Of a stretch of DNA of 64,000 nucleotides, positions 35,919 to 45,016 are shown in pieces. The first letter of the stretch is position 1; the number at the start of each line of letters is the position of its first letter. The position numbers and the translations under genes were made by a program. The DNA comes from an uncultured Granulosicoccaceae bacterium (GTDB taxonomy: Bacteria; Pseudomonadota; Gammaproteobacteria; Granulosicoccales; Granulosicoccaceae), in NCBI GenBank assembly GCA_937922945.1, contig CAKZUP010000013.1:46368-110367 (forward strand). The letters are read 5' to 3'. The notes beneath the pieces are model-generated. The model saw only the letters and a program-made list of their open reading frames with translations. It made no database searches and was not told where the DNA came from.

Positions 35919-35946
35919 CTGTCAACATCTACACCCCTCGTATAGT
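35919..35946 (+). promoter_or_regulatory. Candidate promoter of the desaturase gene
   Basis: CTGTCA (35919-35924) and TATAGT (35941-35946) are separated by 16 bases. The -10 matches consensus at five of six positions; the -35 is weaker. The surrounding gap, 35726-36015, shows no other gene or hairpin. Confidence 0.35.
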
Positions 35947-36015
35947 CTATGCTTTGGCAAAGGCCAGTTGGCCACCATTAGATTGCGCCCCACACACCCT
36001 GAGACAAATTCACCC

Positions 36016-37035
36016 GTGACAACCTCTTCGAAGCCCTGGTCTGCCAGGTTAGCGCCCTATCGTCGTCCGGATAATAAGCGTGCGATTTTGGAAATTGCCT
36101 ACACACTGGTGCCGTTTGTTGCCCTGTGGGTGTTGGTCCAATGGATGCTGGAGGCCGGCATGGTAACCACCCGCATCGCCGCCCTGCTCATGCTCCTACC
36201 CGCAGCGGGTCTGATGGTGAGGCTATTCATCATTCAGCACGATTGCGGTCACGGCTCCATGTTTTCGTCACGCCGAGCTAATGACTGGACGGGGCGATTG
36301 CTCGGTATTGTCACCATGACGCCCTATGAGTATTGGCGGCGACAGCATGCGGCGCACCACGCCAGCTCCGGTAACCTGGATCGTCGCGGCATGGGCGATA
36401 TTGATACGCTGACAGTTGAAGAGTATTTAAACAAAGGTTTTTTCGGCCGCATGATGTATCGGCTATACCGACACCCAGTGGTTATGTTCGGTTTGGGTCC
36501 GAGCTATCTATTTTTGTTCCGTCATCGTTTGCCTATTGGCTCCATGAATGAAGGAAGAAGACCTTGGATAAGTGCTTTGGCGACGAACGCTGGTATTGCG
36601 CTTATGTCAGCCATACTGATCTACCTCACCAGTTGGTCAACATTCCTGATAATTCAGATACCCATTGTTGTTATAGGTGCGTCCATTGGTGTCTGGATGT
36701 TCTACGTTCAACATCAGTTCGATGAAACCCATTGGGATCGAGACCCAAACTGGACACATGAGAACGCCGCTCTGCATGGCAGCTCCTATTATGATTTACC
36801 AAAACCATTAATGTGGATCACCGGTAACATCGGTATACACCACGTACACCACCTATCCAGCCGAATACCATTCCACAAACTACCTCAAGTGGTTAAAGAT
36901 TTTCCTGAACTACAAACGGTAGGCAGATTAACGCTGATGGAAAGCCTGCGTTGCGTCAAACTGACTTTATGGGACGAGAAAAAAGGTGAGTTAATTTCGT
37001 TTCGTGAATTACGCAAAGGTAACGCTTTAGCCTAA
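36016..37035 (+). CDS. Membrane fatty-acid desaturase
   Basis: About 340 residues from GTG 36016 (TTG 35968 is an alternative; neither has a strong ribosome-binding site, and the family N-terminus aligns best with the later one: SSKPWSARLAPYRRPDN). Integral-membrane di-iron desaturase with histidine boxes HDCGHG, HAAHHASSGNLD and HHVHHL in the usual order and about four membrane spans. It would introduce a double bond into acyl lipids, altering membrane fluidity. It ends convergently with the DUF1479 gene, overlapping by 9 bases. Confidence 0.87.
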   Translation: MTTSSKPWSARLAPYRRPDNKRAILEIAYTLVPFVALWVLVQWMLEAGMVTTRIAALLMLLPAAGLMVRLFIIQHDCGHGSMFSSRRANDWTGRLLGIVTMTPYEYWRRQHAAHHASSGNLDRRGMGDIDTLTVEEYLNKGFFGRMMYRLYRHPVVMFGLGPSYLFLFRHRLPIGSMNEGRRPWISALATNAGIALMSAILIYLTSWSTFLIIQIPIVVIGASIGVWMFYVQHQFDETHWDRDPNWTHENAALHGSSYYDLPKPLMWITGNIGIHHVHHLSSRIPFHKLPQVVKDFPELQTVGRLTLMESLRCVKLTLWDEKKGELISFRELRKGNALA

Positions 37036-38286
37036 GGCAGATTTGTTAGCAGTTAAACCCATTTTAATCGCACCCAATTCTGACAAATCGGCAGCGGTGC
37101 CCCGCCCCGCAAAGTTGGCTTCCAAATCGGTGGCGGGAAAGTCTGGCGGGCTAAAGCCCTTCTTGAATCGCTCAGTTTGAGTCCCCAGATAAGCTCGATT
37201 TCGTGGACAGCTCGGTGCATTACCAAGATACGCAACACTACTGGGAATGGGCGATTCATGTCGACTCTCAACGGCATGCACTACATCTGGATGCCACCAC
37301 ACGGTATCCCCTGCCTTAATGTCCGGGATGATGCATAGCCCTCGAATAAGCAACGCATGCTTCTCTACATCGAGGTTAAAAGAATGCCCAGGCTTGGGTA
37401 CGTTTTGTTCGATTCCCTGCAGACTGCAATTAAGCATGTCGAGAAACAACCACCCTATACATCGCGCCGAAGGCACGAGCTGCAAGGTTCCAGACTGCTT
37501 ACCTTGCGCTGTTAGCGCCATCCACCCCTGGAAACTTCTGAACATGCCACACGCGCTGGGATAAGGCTTACGTTCGGTACTAACCCTTTTACCGGCATCA
37601 AATGCATCGTACTGCTGCCATTGACCGTTTAACAAGCTCTTGTAGGTATGCCAAATGCTGTCTGCGCTATACCAGGACTCTAAGGTGCAACTGTCTACAT
37701 GTGGCGGCAATCCGCGAACGCGATCTCCGGGTTTCCTGATTCGCAAGCGATCTGCATAAATGCAAGTTTGATCAGTGTCAAACGCACCTTCACCGGTGTC
37801 GGCGACTTTCCACAACCTGTTTAAGTGTCTTTGTACGTCGTGCACTTGAACAGATTGCCGCATTTGAAGTTGGCTGGGTGACCAAAAGATATCCAATATA
37901 TGCGGATGCTTTGCGCGTGATTGATCACCCTGCTCTATCGCTGCCTGTAAACCTTGGTAGTAACGATTACGCTTCAGATAGTCGGTGATTTGCAGATTCC
38001 AGAGAGTCGCTTGTTGCTCTGACACGGTTTGTCGAACAATAACGCAGCCACGTTTTTTGATAAGTGCTTTCTCGGCGTCAGTAAAACCCTGTTCCAAAAG
38101 CGCGGTACCGTCGACTTCGGGGATGACAGATTCTCCCGCGTCGCGTAACGCTATCAATTCATCAATTTCCCGCTCAACAGAGGCAGAAAATTCAGAAATG
38201 ATGTTGCCTATATCAACATTTGCTGGCAAGACTTGACGGACTAAATCCGCAAGGGAATCAGGGCTTCCACTACCCATTGGGTTCAA
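37027..38286 (-). CDS. DUF1479 (YbiU-like) protein
   Basis: 419 residues. Conserved opening after residue 70 (EKALIKKRGCVIVRQTVSEQQA) and the blocks DRLRIRKPGDRVRGLPPHVDSCTLESW and PDIKAGDTVWWHPDVVHAVE match DUF1479/YbiU, a group with a double-stranded-beta-helix oxygenase look: HVD is a plausible HxD iron motif and the later HAVE a second histidine. Function is unproven in any family member I know. Convergent overlap of 9 bases with the desaturase. Confidence 0.82.
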   Translation of the reverse strand: MNPMGSGSPDSLADLVRQVLPANVDIGNIISEFSASVEREIDELIALRDAGESVIPEVDGTALLEQGFTDAEKALIKKRGCVIVRQTVSEQQATLWNLQITDYLKRNRYYQGLQAAIEQGDQSRAKHPHILDIFWSPSQLQMRQSVQVHDVQRHLNRLWKVADTGEGAFDTDQTCIYADRLRIRKPGDRVRGLPPHVDSCTLESWYSADSIWHTYKSLLNGQWQQYDAFDAGKRVSTERKPYPSACGMFRSFQGWMALTAQGKQSGTLQLVPSARCIGWLFLDMLNCSLQGIEQNVPKPGHSFNLDVEKHALLIRGLCIIPDIKAGDTVWWHPDVVHAVESRHESPIPSSVAYLGNAPSCPRNRAYLGTQTERFKKGFSPPDFPATDLEANFAGRGTAADLSELGAIKMGLTANKSALG

Positions 38287-38411
38287 TTAATCAATCGCGA
38301 GTCTGTTGCTTGCTCAATAATTTACCCTATTCGAAAGACTAGTCAACGAAAAATCTTTTCAAACGCGTGTGTGTTAATCGATTTCACCAACAGCGCCCCA
38401 ATTTGGGCCGC

Positions 38412-39488
38412 CTAAGCCACCTCGACCACGCGCCAGAAAAGCGGTTGAGCGGGGTCAAAAACAACCACCTTTTCCGCCCCTACTTGAATACTCTCGGGAA
38501 AACTCACCGGCTGTTCCGACTTCTCCAATGTCATGGTTGAGTCGTTTATCGGTAGCTGGTAAAAATTGGGGCCATTGCGTGAGGTAAACCCCTCGAGCAT
38601 ACTCAGCGCGTCGGCATCATCGAACAGCTGAGCCAGTGTTGACATGGTATTGGGCGCATTAAAAACACCAGCACAGCCACACGGTGCTTCTTTGGTGTTC
38701 GCGGTGTGTGGCGCACTGTCTGTACCTAGAAAAAAACGTTTATCGCCACTCAAGGCAGCGTCGAGCAACACTTGGCGATGCTCTTCGCGCTTCAGTATCG
38801 GCAAGCAATAGTAATGTGGTCTGATTCCACCAACCAGCATGTTGTTTCTGTTAAGCAGCAGATGATGAGGCGTCATCGTCGCCGCTGTGTTGCTTGCCTG
38901 GCTTTGAACAAATTCCACCCCATCTGCGGTAGTGACATGTTCAAGCACAATTCTTAATTCAGGTAATCGCTCGCGCAATGGCGCAAGAACCTCATCGATA
39001 AAGCCTTTTTCTCTATCGAAAATATCCACATCACTTCGGGTTATTTCCCCGTGCATGCAAAGCACAATATTATGCTCGGCCATGGCCTCCAGCACGGGCA
39101 TGACTTTATCGATATCGGTTACACCGGATGCTGAATTGGTTGTCGCACCAGCGGGGTATAACTTTACCGCTTTTATGACCCCTGCTTTTGACGCGCTCAC
39201 GATATCGGTCGCATCACTCTCATCGGTTAAATACAACGTCATTAAAGGTGTAAAGCGTGTATCCGCGTGAAGCATGTTCGAGTCAATCGCCTGCTTCGTT
39301 GCCGCTTCAATACGCGAAGCATAGTTTTGGGCATCGGCTTGTGTAACCACCGGCGGGACCAGATTAGGCATAATAATCGCGCGCCGAAAATGTTGTGCAC
39401 TGGCACCTACCACGCTGCTGAGCATATCGCCATCACGCAGATGCAGATGCCAGTCATCTGGCTGCACTATTTCTATTCTATTTGTCAT
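38412..39488 (-). CDS. pyrC: Dihydroorotase PyrC
   Basis: 358 residues, zinc amidohydrolase of pyrimidine synthesis that closes carbamoyl-aspartate to dihydroorotate. Metal ligands appear as [13 protein letters not shown] (His-x-His), the carboxylated Lys in [16 protein letters not shown], His in LCMHGE, His in VLEHVTT, and Asp in LGTDSAPH. The short class II type as in E. coli. Its ATG overlaps the mntR stop (ATGA), so pyrC is translated from the mntR message, an uncommon pairing. Confidence 0.95.
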   Translation of the reverse strand: MTNRIEIVQPDDWHLHLRDGDMLSSVVGASAQHFRRAIIMPNLVPPVVTQADAQNYASRIEAATKQAIDSNMLHADTRFTPLMTLYLTDESDATDIVSASKAGVIKAVKLYPAGATTNSASGVTDIDKVMPVLEAMAEHNIVLCMHGEITRSDVDIFDREKGFIDEVLAPLRERLPELRIVLEHVTTADGVEFVQSQASNTAATMTPHHLLLNRNNMLVGGIRPHYYCLPILKREEHRQVLLDAALSGDKRFFLGTDSAPHTANTKEAPCGCAGVFNAPNTMSTLAQLFDDADALSMLEGFTSRNGPNFYQLPINDSTMTLEKSEQPVSFPESIQVGAEKVVVFDPAQPLFWRVVEVA

Positions 39489-40018
39489 GATTTATTTTGT
39501 TGCTCGATGATGCGCTCGAATGCTGCGAGTGTTTCGTCCGATACATGATGTTCTACGCCTTCAGAATCATGTTTCGCCGTTTCTTCACTAACACCTATGG
39601 CCAGTAAAAAGCGAAAGACAACGTCGTGACGTGCGCGGCTACTATCAGCCAGTGCCTTACCTTTATTGGTTAAAAAAATCGCCCGGTAGGGCTCACTGGT
39701 AACGTAACCATCGCGTTGCAGTCGAGCCAGGGTTTTACTCGCGCTGGGTTGGGATATGCCGAGCCTTTCGGCGACTTCAACCAACCGTGCCTCGCCCTGA
39801 CTATTAATTAAATCATCAATCAGCTCAACGTAGTCCTCGGTGGCTTCCATCTGATGTGCAAGACGCACACGTTCAAATGTTTCTGCCTGCTGATCAGCGG
39901 CCTGCAATGGACGGTTTGTTTTATCTGGCTTGTTATCCGGCTTGTTATCTGGTTTGGAAACCACGTATTCGGCTGATTCCTGGCGTACTCGAGTTCCAGT
40001 ATAGCAATCCATTGGCAT
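39485..40018 (-). CDS. mntR: Manganese-dependent transcriptional regulator MntR (DtxR family)
   Basis: 177 residues if started at ATG 40018. The winged-helix domain ([46 protein letters not shown]) and the dimerisation helices with metal ligands ([21 protein letters not shown]) mark the MntR branch of DtxR. The first 45 residues are atypical, including a PDNK tandem (cttgttat-type 12-base repeats in the DNA at about 39919-39957). GTG 39964 is an alternative start that would leave more room for a promoter. Divergent from sitA; MntR with Mn(II) should repress the importer. Confidence 0.88.
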   Translation of the reverse strand: MPMDCYTGTRVRQESAEYVVSKPDNKPDNKPDKTNRPLQAADQQAETFERVRLAHQMEATEDYVELIDDLINSQGEARLVEVAERLGISQPSASKTLARLQRDGYVTSEPYRAIFLTNKGKALADSSRARHDVVFRFLLAIGVSEETAKHDSEGVEHHVSDETLAAFERIIEQQNKS

Positions 40019-40038
40019 TTTTAGCCAAAAGGTATAAA
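40012..40038 (+). promoter_or_regulatory. Candidate MntR box overlapping the sitA promoter
   Basis: The imperfect palindrome TTTTAGCCAAAAGGTATAAA (40019-40038) resembles the MntR box core TAGC..AAAGG.TAT. TTGGCA (40012-40017) and TATAAA (40033-40038) could be -35 and -10, 15 bases apart. The site fills the 27-base gap between the mntR ATG (40018) and the sitA ATG (40046). Transcription from this -10 would start at about the sitA ATG, suggesting a leaderless message. Confidence 0.4.
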
Positions 40039-40045
40039 CTAAGCC

Positions 40046-41002
40046 ATGGCTAAACTTCCACAGAATTCCGTATACCTACTCAGCGTCGTGGCACTGCTTG
40101 GGGTTTTACTGGTCCTAAAGGGTTGCGACAGGAACGCATCTGAAACAACAAACACAGATAACGCACAGTCTGAGAAAATACTCGTTGTAACAACGTTCAC
40201 CGTTATCGCCGACATGGCCCGCAATGTGGCTGGTGATGCCGCCAATGTTGTATCCGTAACAAAGCCCGGTTCTGAAATTCATAACTATCAACCAACCCCT
40301 CAGGATATCGTGCGAACTGATAAAGCCAACCTGGTGCTATGGAATGGCCTGGGCCTGGAGCTTTGGTTCGAGAAATTTCTTGAGCAGCTCAATGGTGTGC
40401 CCAGTGCAGTAGTTACTGAAGGGATTAAGCCAATCGATATTTACAGCGGTCCATATAGCGGCAAGCCTAATCCACACGCATGGATGAGCCCAACCGATGC
40501 GCTGGTGTATGTGGATAATATTGCACAGGCTATGTCAACGGTTGATGAACCTAACAGACAAACCTACCTTGCCAACGCTGAGGTATACAAAAAACAAATC
40601 CAACAACTCAGTGCACCGCTTAAAGAGCAGGTAGCAACCATACCAGAAGAACATCGATGGCTTGTAACCAGTGAGGCTGCGTTTAGTTACCTTGCAAGAG
40701 ACTTCGGTTTGAAGGAACTTGCGCTATGGCCTATTAACGCTGATCAGCAAGGCACGCCATCTCAAGTGAAAAATGTCATTGATACCGTGAATAAGCACGC
40801 TATTCGAACGGTATTCAGCGAGAGCACTGTGTCAGACAAACCTGCCAAACAAGTCGCTAAAGAGACTGGCGCTCACTATGGCGGGGTGCTGTATGTAGAC
40901 TCATTGAGTGAAGCCGATGGCCCTGTGCCAACGTATCTGGAATTAATTAAAAAGACCATGAACACGATTGTTAACGGATTAGTGAAAGAACGAAGTCAAT
41001 GA
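40046..41002 (+). CDS. sitA: Mn/Fe ABC importer binding protein SitA (MntC/PsaA type)
   Basis: 318 residues, cluster A-I metal-binding lipoprotein. Lipobox VLKGC (Cys about residue 27) after a hydrophobic stretch suggests a membrane-anchored lipoprotein. Metal ligands fit the manganese-type His-His-Glu-Asp set: His in SEIHNYQP, His in NPHAWMSP, Glu in VTSEAAFSYL and Asp in LYVDSLSE. It also shows the family's long rigid helix. With MntR divergent upstream and an ATPase and two permeases downstream, manganese (or iron/manganese) is the likely cargo. No long His-rich loop as in ZnuA, which argues against zinc. Confidence 0.88.
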   Translation: MAKLPQNSVYLLSVVALLGVLLVLKGCDRNASETTNTDNAQSEKILVVTTFTVIADMARNVAGDAANVVSVTKPGSEIHNYQPTPQDIVRTDKANLVLWNGLGLELWFEKFLEQLNGVPSAVVTEGIKPIDIYSGPYSGKPNPHAWMSPTDALVYVDNIAQAMSTVDEPNRQTYLANAEVYKKQIQQLSAPLKEQVATIPEEHRWLVTSEAAFSYLARDFGLKELALWPINADQQGTPSQVKNVIDTVNKHAIRTVFSESTVSDKPAKQVAKETGAHYGGVLYVDSLSEADGPVPTYLELIKKTMNTIVNGLVKERSQ

Positions 41003-41041
41003 TGTACCACCCCCAACCACAGCATCAAACTCAATGAAAAA

Positions 41042-42031
41042 ATGACGGTGCCCCCTTCCAACACACAAGAACATGGGCGAAATACAGCGGCCCAGAGTGG
41101 AGCCGGTATAGGTGACACTGCCGATGATCGTATGCGTGTGCGCAAGCAACAGTGCGCAGAAGGCGATTGCGGAATTGAAGCCAGTAACCTAACCGTCGTT
41201 TACCGCAATGGCAATGTTGCCCTTGAAAACGTCAACTTCGAAATCCCGACTTCAACTATTTGTGCATTGGTCGGTATTAACGGTTCAGGCAAGTCAACGT
41301 TGTTTAAAGCCATCATGGGGTTTGTACCTGTAACCGTTGGACAGGTCGATATTCTCGGCCAACCTGCAGGTAAAGTGCTGGCGCGGAACACCGTTGCGTA
41401 TGTTCCTCAAAACGAGGAAGTTGACTGGAATTTTCCGGTGCTGGTTGAAGACGTTGTCATGATGGGGCGTTATGGCCACATGGGCTTGCTACGGATACCC
41501 TCAAAACTCGATCGCTTAAAAGTAGATCATGCATTAGCCCGCGTAGGCATGAGCGAATACCGTAAAAGACAAATAGGTGAACTCTCCGGTGGCCAGAAAA
41601 AAAGGGTCTTCCTTGCTCGCGCACTAGCGCAGGAGGGCAAAGTTATTCTGCTCGATGAACCATTTACGGGCGTGGATGTGAACAGTGAAGATGCCATCAT
41701 TGAGCTATTAAGAAGCCTACGCGACGATGGTCATGTCATTCTGGTGTCTACGCATAATCTTGGTAGTGTTCCACAATTCTGCGACCAGGTAATCCTGATT
41801 AATCGCACGGTACTCGATTATGGAGAAACCGAAGCGGTGTTCACGCAGACCAACCTGCATCGAGCGTTTGGCGGTACCTTGCGCTTCCACGTCTTAACTG
41901 GACACGAGCTGCACGACGACGACGACACTCGCCAAGTCACGGTTATTTCCGATGACGAACGGCCAGTTGTACTTTATGGCGATGATGCAGAATCTGACGA
42001 AAACACCAGCGACAAGCACGATAGCCCATGA
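41042..42031 (+). CDS. sitB: Mn/Fe ABC importer ATPase SitB
   Basis: 329 residues. Walker [11 protein letters not shown], signature [15 protein letters not shown], Walker [13 protein letters not shown], switch His VSTHN. The extra N-terminal 45 residues, with Cys-rich [11 protein letters not shown], precede the normal start of the family domain at about residue 45; an internal ATG at 41132 is a possible start. The C-terminal tail is long, Asp-rich and histidine-containing (ELHDDDDT), perhaps binding metal. ATGA overlap with sitC. Confidence 0.9.
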   Translation: MTVPPSNTQEHGRNTAAQSGAGIGDTADDRMRVRKQQCAEGDCGIEASNLTVVYRNGNVALENVNFEIPTSTICALVGINGSGKSTLFKAIMGFVPVTVGQVDILGQPAGKVLARNTVAYVPQNEEVDWNFPVLVEDVVMMGRYGHMGLLRIPSKLDRLKVDHALARVGMSEYRKRQIGELSGGQKKRVFLARALAQEGKVILLDEPFTGVDVNSEDAIIELLRSLRDDGHVILVSTHNLGSVPQFCDQVILINRTVLDYGETEAVFTQTNLHRAFGGTLRFHVLTGHELHDDDDTRQVTVISDDERPVVLYGDDAESDENTSDKHDSP

Positions 42032-42918
42032 ACACATTGCTAGAGCCTTTTAGCTACGACTACATGGCAACAGCAATTTGGGTTAGCGCTCTGGTGGGTG
42101 CTGTGTGTGCATTTTTATCTGCCTACCTGATGCTTAAAGGCTGGTCGCTTATCGGTGATGCACTGTCTCATTCGGTGGTACCGGGTGTTGCTGGAGCTTA
42201 TATGCTCGGCCTACCCTACTCATTTGGTGCTTTTATTTCCGGCGGTTTGGCCGCTGCCGCCATGCTCTTTATTTCACAGCGATCATCGTTGCGTAACGAT
42301 GCGGTCATTGGTCTGGTGTTTACCGGCTTCTTCGGGCTTGGTTTGTTTATGGTGTCACTATCACCAACCTCAGTTGACGTTAACACGATTATCTTCGGCA
42401 ATATCCTGGCTATCTCGGATGTAGATGCAATACAGCTTGTTATCATCGCAGGCGTAACACTTACACTATTGCTGATCTACTGGAAAGATCTCATGGTGGT
42501 GTTTTTCGACGAGTCGCATGCGCGTTCAATCGGTTTGCGTACCAACGCGTTAAAAGTCATGTTTTTTACACTGCTGAGCGCATCAACGGTGGCGGCGTTA
42601 CAAACAGTGGGTGCGTTTCTTGTTATCGCCATGGTTGTGACCCCCGGGGCCACTGCCTACTTACTCACAGACCGTTTCCCAAGGCTTATTTCAATCAGTG
42701 TCGCCATTGGTGTTTTCAGTTGCGCCTTTGGCGCTTATGTCAGTTTCTTTCTCGATGGCGCTACCGGCGGTGTTATCGTTTTGCTGCAAACATGTCTTTT
42801 TCTGTTAGCGTTCTTCTTCGCACCGAAACACGGACTACTGGCCAACAAACGCCGAGCACAGGCAAGAAAAACCGCAGCGCTTGTGGAACAGGCTCCACCG
42901 ACCAGGTTAAGCCAATGA
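42028..42918 (+). CDS. sitC: Mn/Fe ABC importer permease SitC
   Basis: 296 residues of the ABC-3 metal permease family with eight or so hydrophobic segments. [24 protein letters not shown] is the conserved N-terminal signature, and [22 protein letters not shown] the late conserved helix. It overlaps sitB at its start and sitD at its end (each ATGA), so all four sit genes are translated in tight sequence. Confidence 0.92.
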   Translation: MNTLLEPFSYDYMATAIWVSALVGAVCAFLSAYLMLKGWSLIGDALSHSVVPGVAGAYMLGLPYSFGAFISGGLAAAAMLFISQRSSLRNDAVIGLVFTGFFGLGLFMVSLSPTSVDVNTIIFGNILAISDVDAIQLVIIAGVTLTLLLIYWKDLMVVFFDESHARSIGLRTNALKVMFFTLLSASTVAALQTVGAFLVIAMVVTPGATAYLLTDRFPRLISISVAIGVFSCAFGAYVSFFLDGATGGVIVLLQTCLFLLAFFFAPKHGLLANKRRAQARKTAALVEQAPPTRLSQ

Positions 42919-43757
42919 ACTGGTTGCTGGAACCGCTACGTTACGAATTTATGCAACAAGCCATCATCATCGGCTTACTGGTTATGGTTCCGGCAGCAGT
43001 CGTTTCCTGTTTACTCGTGTTGCGGGGTTGGTCCTTGATGGGTGATGCCGTAGCACATGCTGTGCTGCCGGGCATTATTGTGGCTTATATCATTGGCATT
43101 CCGATGGTTATCGGTGCGTTTATCGCCGGCATGCTGTGCGCGGCAGCAACGGGTTATTTTACTGAACACAGTCGTTTGAAAGAAGATACGGTTATGGGCG
43201 TGGTGTTCAGTGGCATGTTCGCACTCGGCATTGTGCTGTTCACGTTTGTGCACACAAACTTACACCTCGACCAAGTCTTGTTCGGCAATATCCTGGGCGT
43301 ATCGTGGAACGACATCATACAAACAGGGGCTATTACGCTGTTCGTTTTGGCTGCGTTTTTAATAAAGCGCAAAGATATTCTGGTCTTTGCTTTTGACCCT
43401 CAGCACGCAGGTGTTATCGGCATTAATACGAAGCATATGCAATACGCGTTGTTGGCCTTGTTATCGTTGGTTATTGTTGCATCCATCAAAGCGGTGGGAA
43501 TTATACTGGTCATTGCCGTGCTTATCGCGCCAGGCGCTATCAGCTTTCTACTCACCGATCGATTCGATCGCATGCTGCTGGTATCGGTTGCAGTAGCCAC
43601 AGGCTGTGCACTAGCGGGAATATTCGGTAGCTACTATATCGATAGCGCACCCGCACCCACTATTGTTGTTCTGCTCACGCTGGTGTTTATAGCGGCCTTT
43701 TTATTTGCACCCAAGCGTGGCATTTTGCGGGTGAAAACCGCTGGTTCTGCAAACTAA
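42915..43757 (+). CDS. sitD: Mn/Fe ABC importer permease SitD
   Basis: 280 residues from ATG 42915, which overlaps the sitC stop by 4 bases; a longer open frame from 42720 overlaps sitC and is not real. Second ABC-3 permease, with LRGWSLMGDAVAHAVLPGIIVAY and GIILVIAVLIAPGAISFLLTDR, clearly a paralogue of SitC. About eight membrane spans. Last gene of the operon. Confidence 0.92.
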   Translation: MNWLLEPLRYEFMQQAIIIGLLVMVPAAVVSCLLVLRGWSLMGDAVAHAVLPGIIVAYIIGIPMVIGAFIAGMLCAAATGYFTEHSRLKEDTVMGVVFSGMFALGIVLFTFVHTNLHLDQVLFGNILGVSWNDIIQTGAITLFVLAAFLIKRKDILVFAFDPQHAGVIGINTKHMQYALLALLSLVIVASIKAVGIILVIAVLIAPGAISFLLTDRFDRMLLVSVAVATGCALAGIFGSYYIDSAPAPTIVVLLTLVFIAAFLFAPKRGILRVKTAGSAN

Positions 43758-43880
43758 ATTCAACCATTGCCAGTTGCTGGGACACACCTAAAATGGTTGC
43801 GCCAGGTAGCTGTGCTGTGAGTCTCTCCAGAAGGCCACGCATTGCGCGAGAATGAGAATAACCACGAATTACTTGTGGTT

Positions 43881-43905
43881 GTTAATGAGAATTATTCGTA
43901 TTATC
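43881..43905 (+). promoter_or_regulatory. Fur-box-like site upstream of fbpA
   Basis: GTTAATGAGAATTATTCGTATTATC resembles the Fur consensus (GATAATGATAATCATTATC), about 13 of 19 positions in one register. A second GAGAATGAGAATAACC element lies at 43849-43864. The site is 36 bases before the fbpA ATG. Iron repression is the expected logic. Confidence 0.55.
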
Positions 43906-43940
43906 ATCTGCACTACACCAATTACTTTAGTTGACGCACT

Positions 43941-44975
43941 ATGCCTATTCGTCCTAAAAACTGCGCTATCGCGCTTGCCACTGCCGTATCACTTTGCACA
44001 GCGCTGGTGTCCACGGCAGCGATCGCCGCCGAGTCGGTGAATGTTTACTCGTACCGCCAACCTTTTTTGATCGATCCAATTTTCGATGAGTTCACCAAAG
44101 CAACAGGTATTGAAGTGAACACCGTGTTTGCGAAAAAAGGTCTGGTGGAAAGATTGAAAAGTGAGGGCAAGAACAGCCCCGCAGACATCCTGCTAACGTC
44201 TGATTTTGGCAACATTCATGCAGCCGTGGGTGCGGATATTCTGCAACCGGTGAACAGCGATGTGTTGAACGCGAATGTTCCATCAGAGTTTCGTGACCCT
44301 GACGGCTTATGGTTCGGGTTGACGAACCGCGCACGCCTTATTGTGGTATCCAAAGATCGTCTGACAGACAATCGCCCTGCTCGCTATGAAGATCTTGCCA
44401 ACCCTGAGTACAAGGGCAAAATTTGCACGCGCAGTGGAAAACACAACTATATGGTGGCATTAACAGCATCGGTCATTGCCCATGCTGGTGCAGACGAAGC
44501 TGGCAAGTGGCTAAACGGTGTAAAGGATAATCTGGCCAGAAAACCTCAAGGAAACGATCGGGCTCAAGTAAAAGCCATTTCACAAGGTGAATGTGATATC
44601 GCCATTATCAACTCCTACTACATGGGAGCAATGCTGGACGATGAGGAACAAACCACTTGGGCCAATTCGGTTGATGTGATCTTTCCAAATCAGGAAGATC
44701 GCGGTACCCACATGAATATCAGTGGCGTTGCGTTAACCAAAGCATCAAAGAACAGGGATAATGCGATAAAACTGATCGAATACTTATCTGGACCAGATGC
44801 TCAGGCCATTTATGCTGAAGTTAATCACGAATACCCCATTAATAAAAGCGTTAAACCATCTGCATTGGTTCAGTCATGGGGCGAATTTAACTACGACGCC
44901 ATACCACTTGCCGATATTACCGAGCACCGTGGCGCAGCATCACGACTAACCGACGAAGTAGGATACGACAACTGA
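43941..44975 (+). CDS. fbpA: Ferric iron ABC importer binding protein FbpA
   Basis: 344 residues. Signal peptide MPIRPKNCAIALATAVSLCTALVSTAAIAA then the mature ESVNVYSYRQPFLIDPI, the opening of iron(III)-binding FbpA/FutA/IdiA proteins. IINSYYMGAM carries the twin tyrosines that bind ferric iron. Other family blocks are SPADILLTSDFGNI and GKICTRSGKHNYM. A Fur-like box precedes it, and the permease gene fbpB follows 41 bases on. Periplasmic. Confidence 0.9.
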   Translation: MPIRPKNCAIALATAVSLCTALVSTAAIAAESVNVYSYRQPFLIDPIFDEFTKATGIEVNTVFAKKGLVERLKSEGKNSPADILLTSDFGNIHAAVGADILQPVNSDVLNANVPSEFRDPDGLWFGLTNRARLIVVSKDRLTDNRPARYEDLANPEYKGKICTRSGKHNYMVALTASVIAHAGADEAGKWLNGVKDNLARKPQGNDRAQVKAISQGECDIAIINSYYMGAMLDDEEQTTWANSVDVIFPNQEDRGTHMNISGVALTKASKNRDNAIKLIEYLSGPDAQAIYAEVNHEYPINKSVKPSALVQSWGEFNYDAIPLADITEHRGAASRLTDEVGYDN

Positions 44976-45016
44976 GTGCTTTCTCGATCAGACTTGCACG
45001 TGCTGAAATAACGTAA

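Noticed and set aside
42720..42914. Upstream start for sitD
   Set aside because: It lies inside sitC in another frame; ATG 42915 overlaps the sitC stop as ATGA and fits the family N-terminus.
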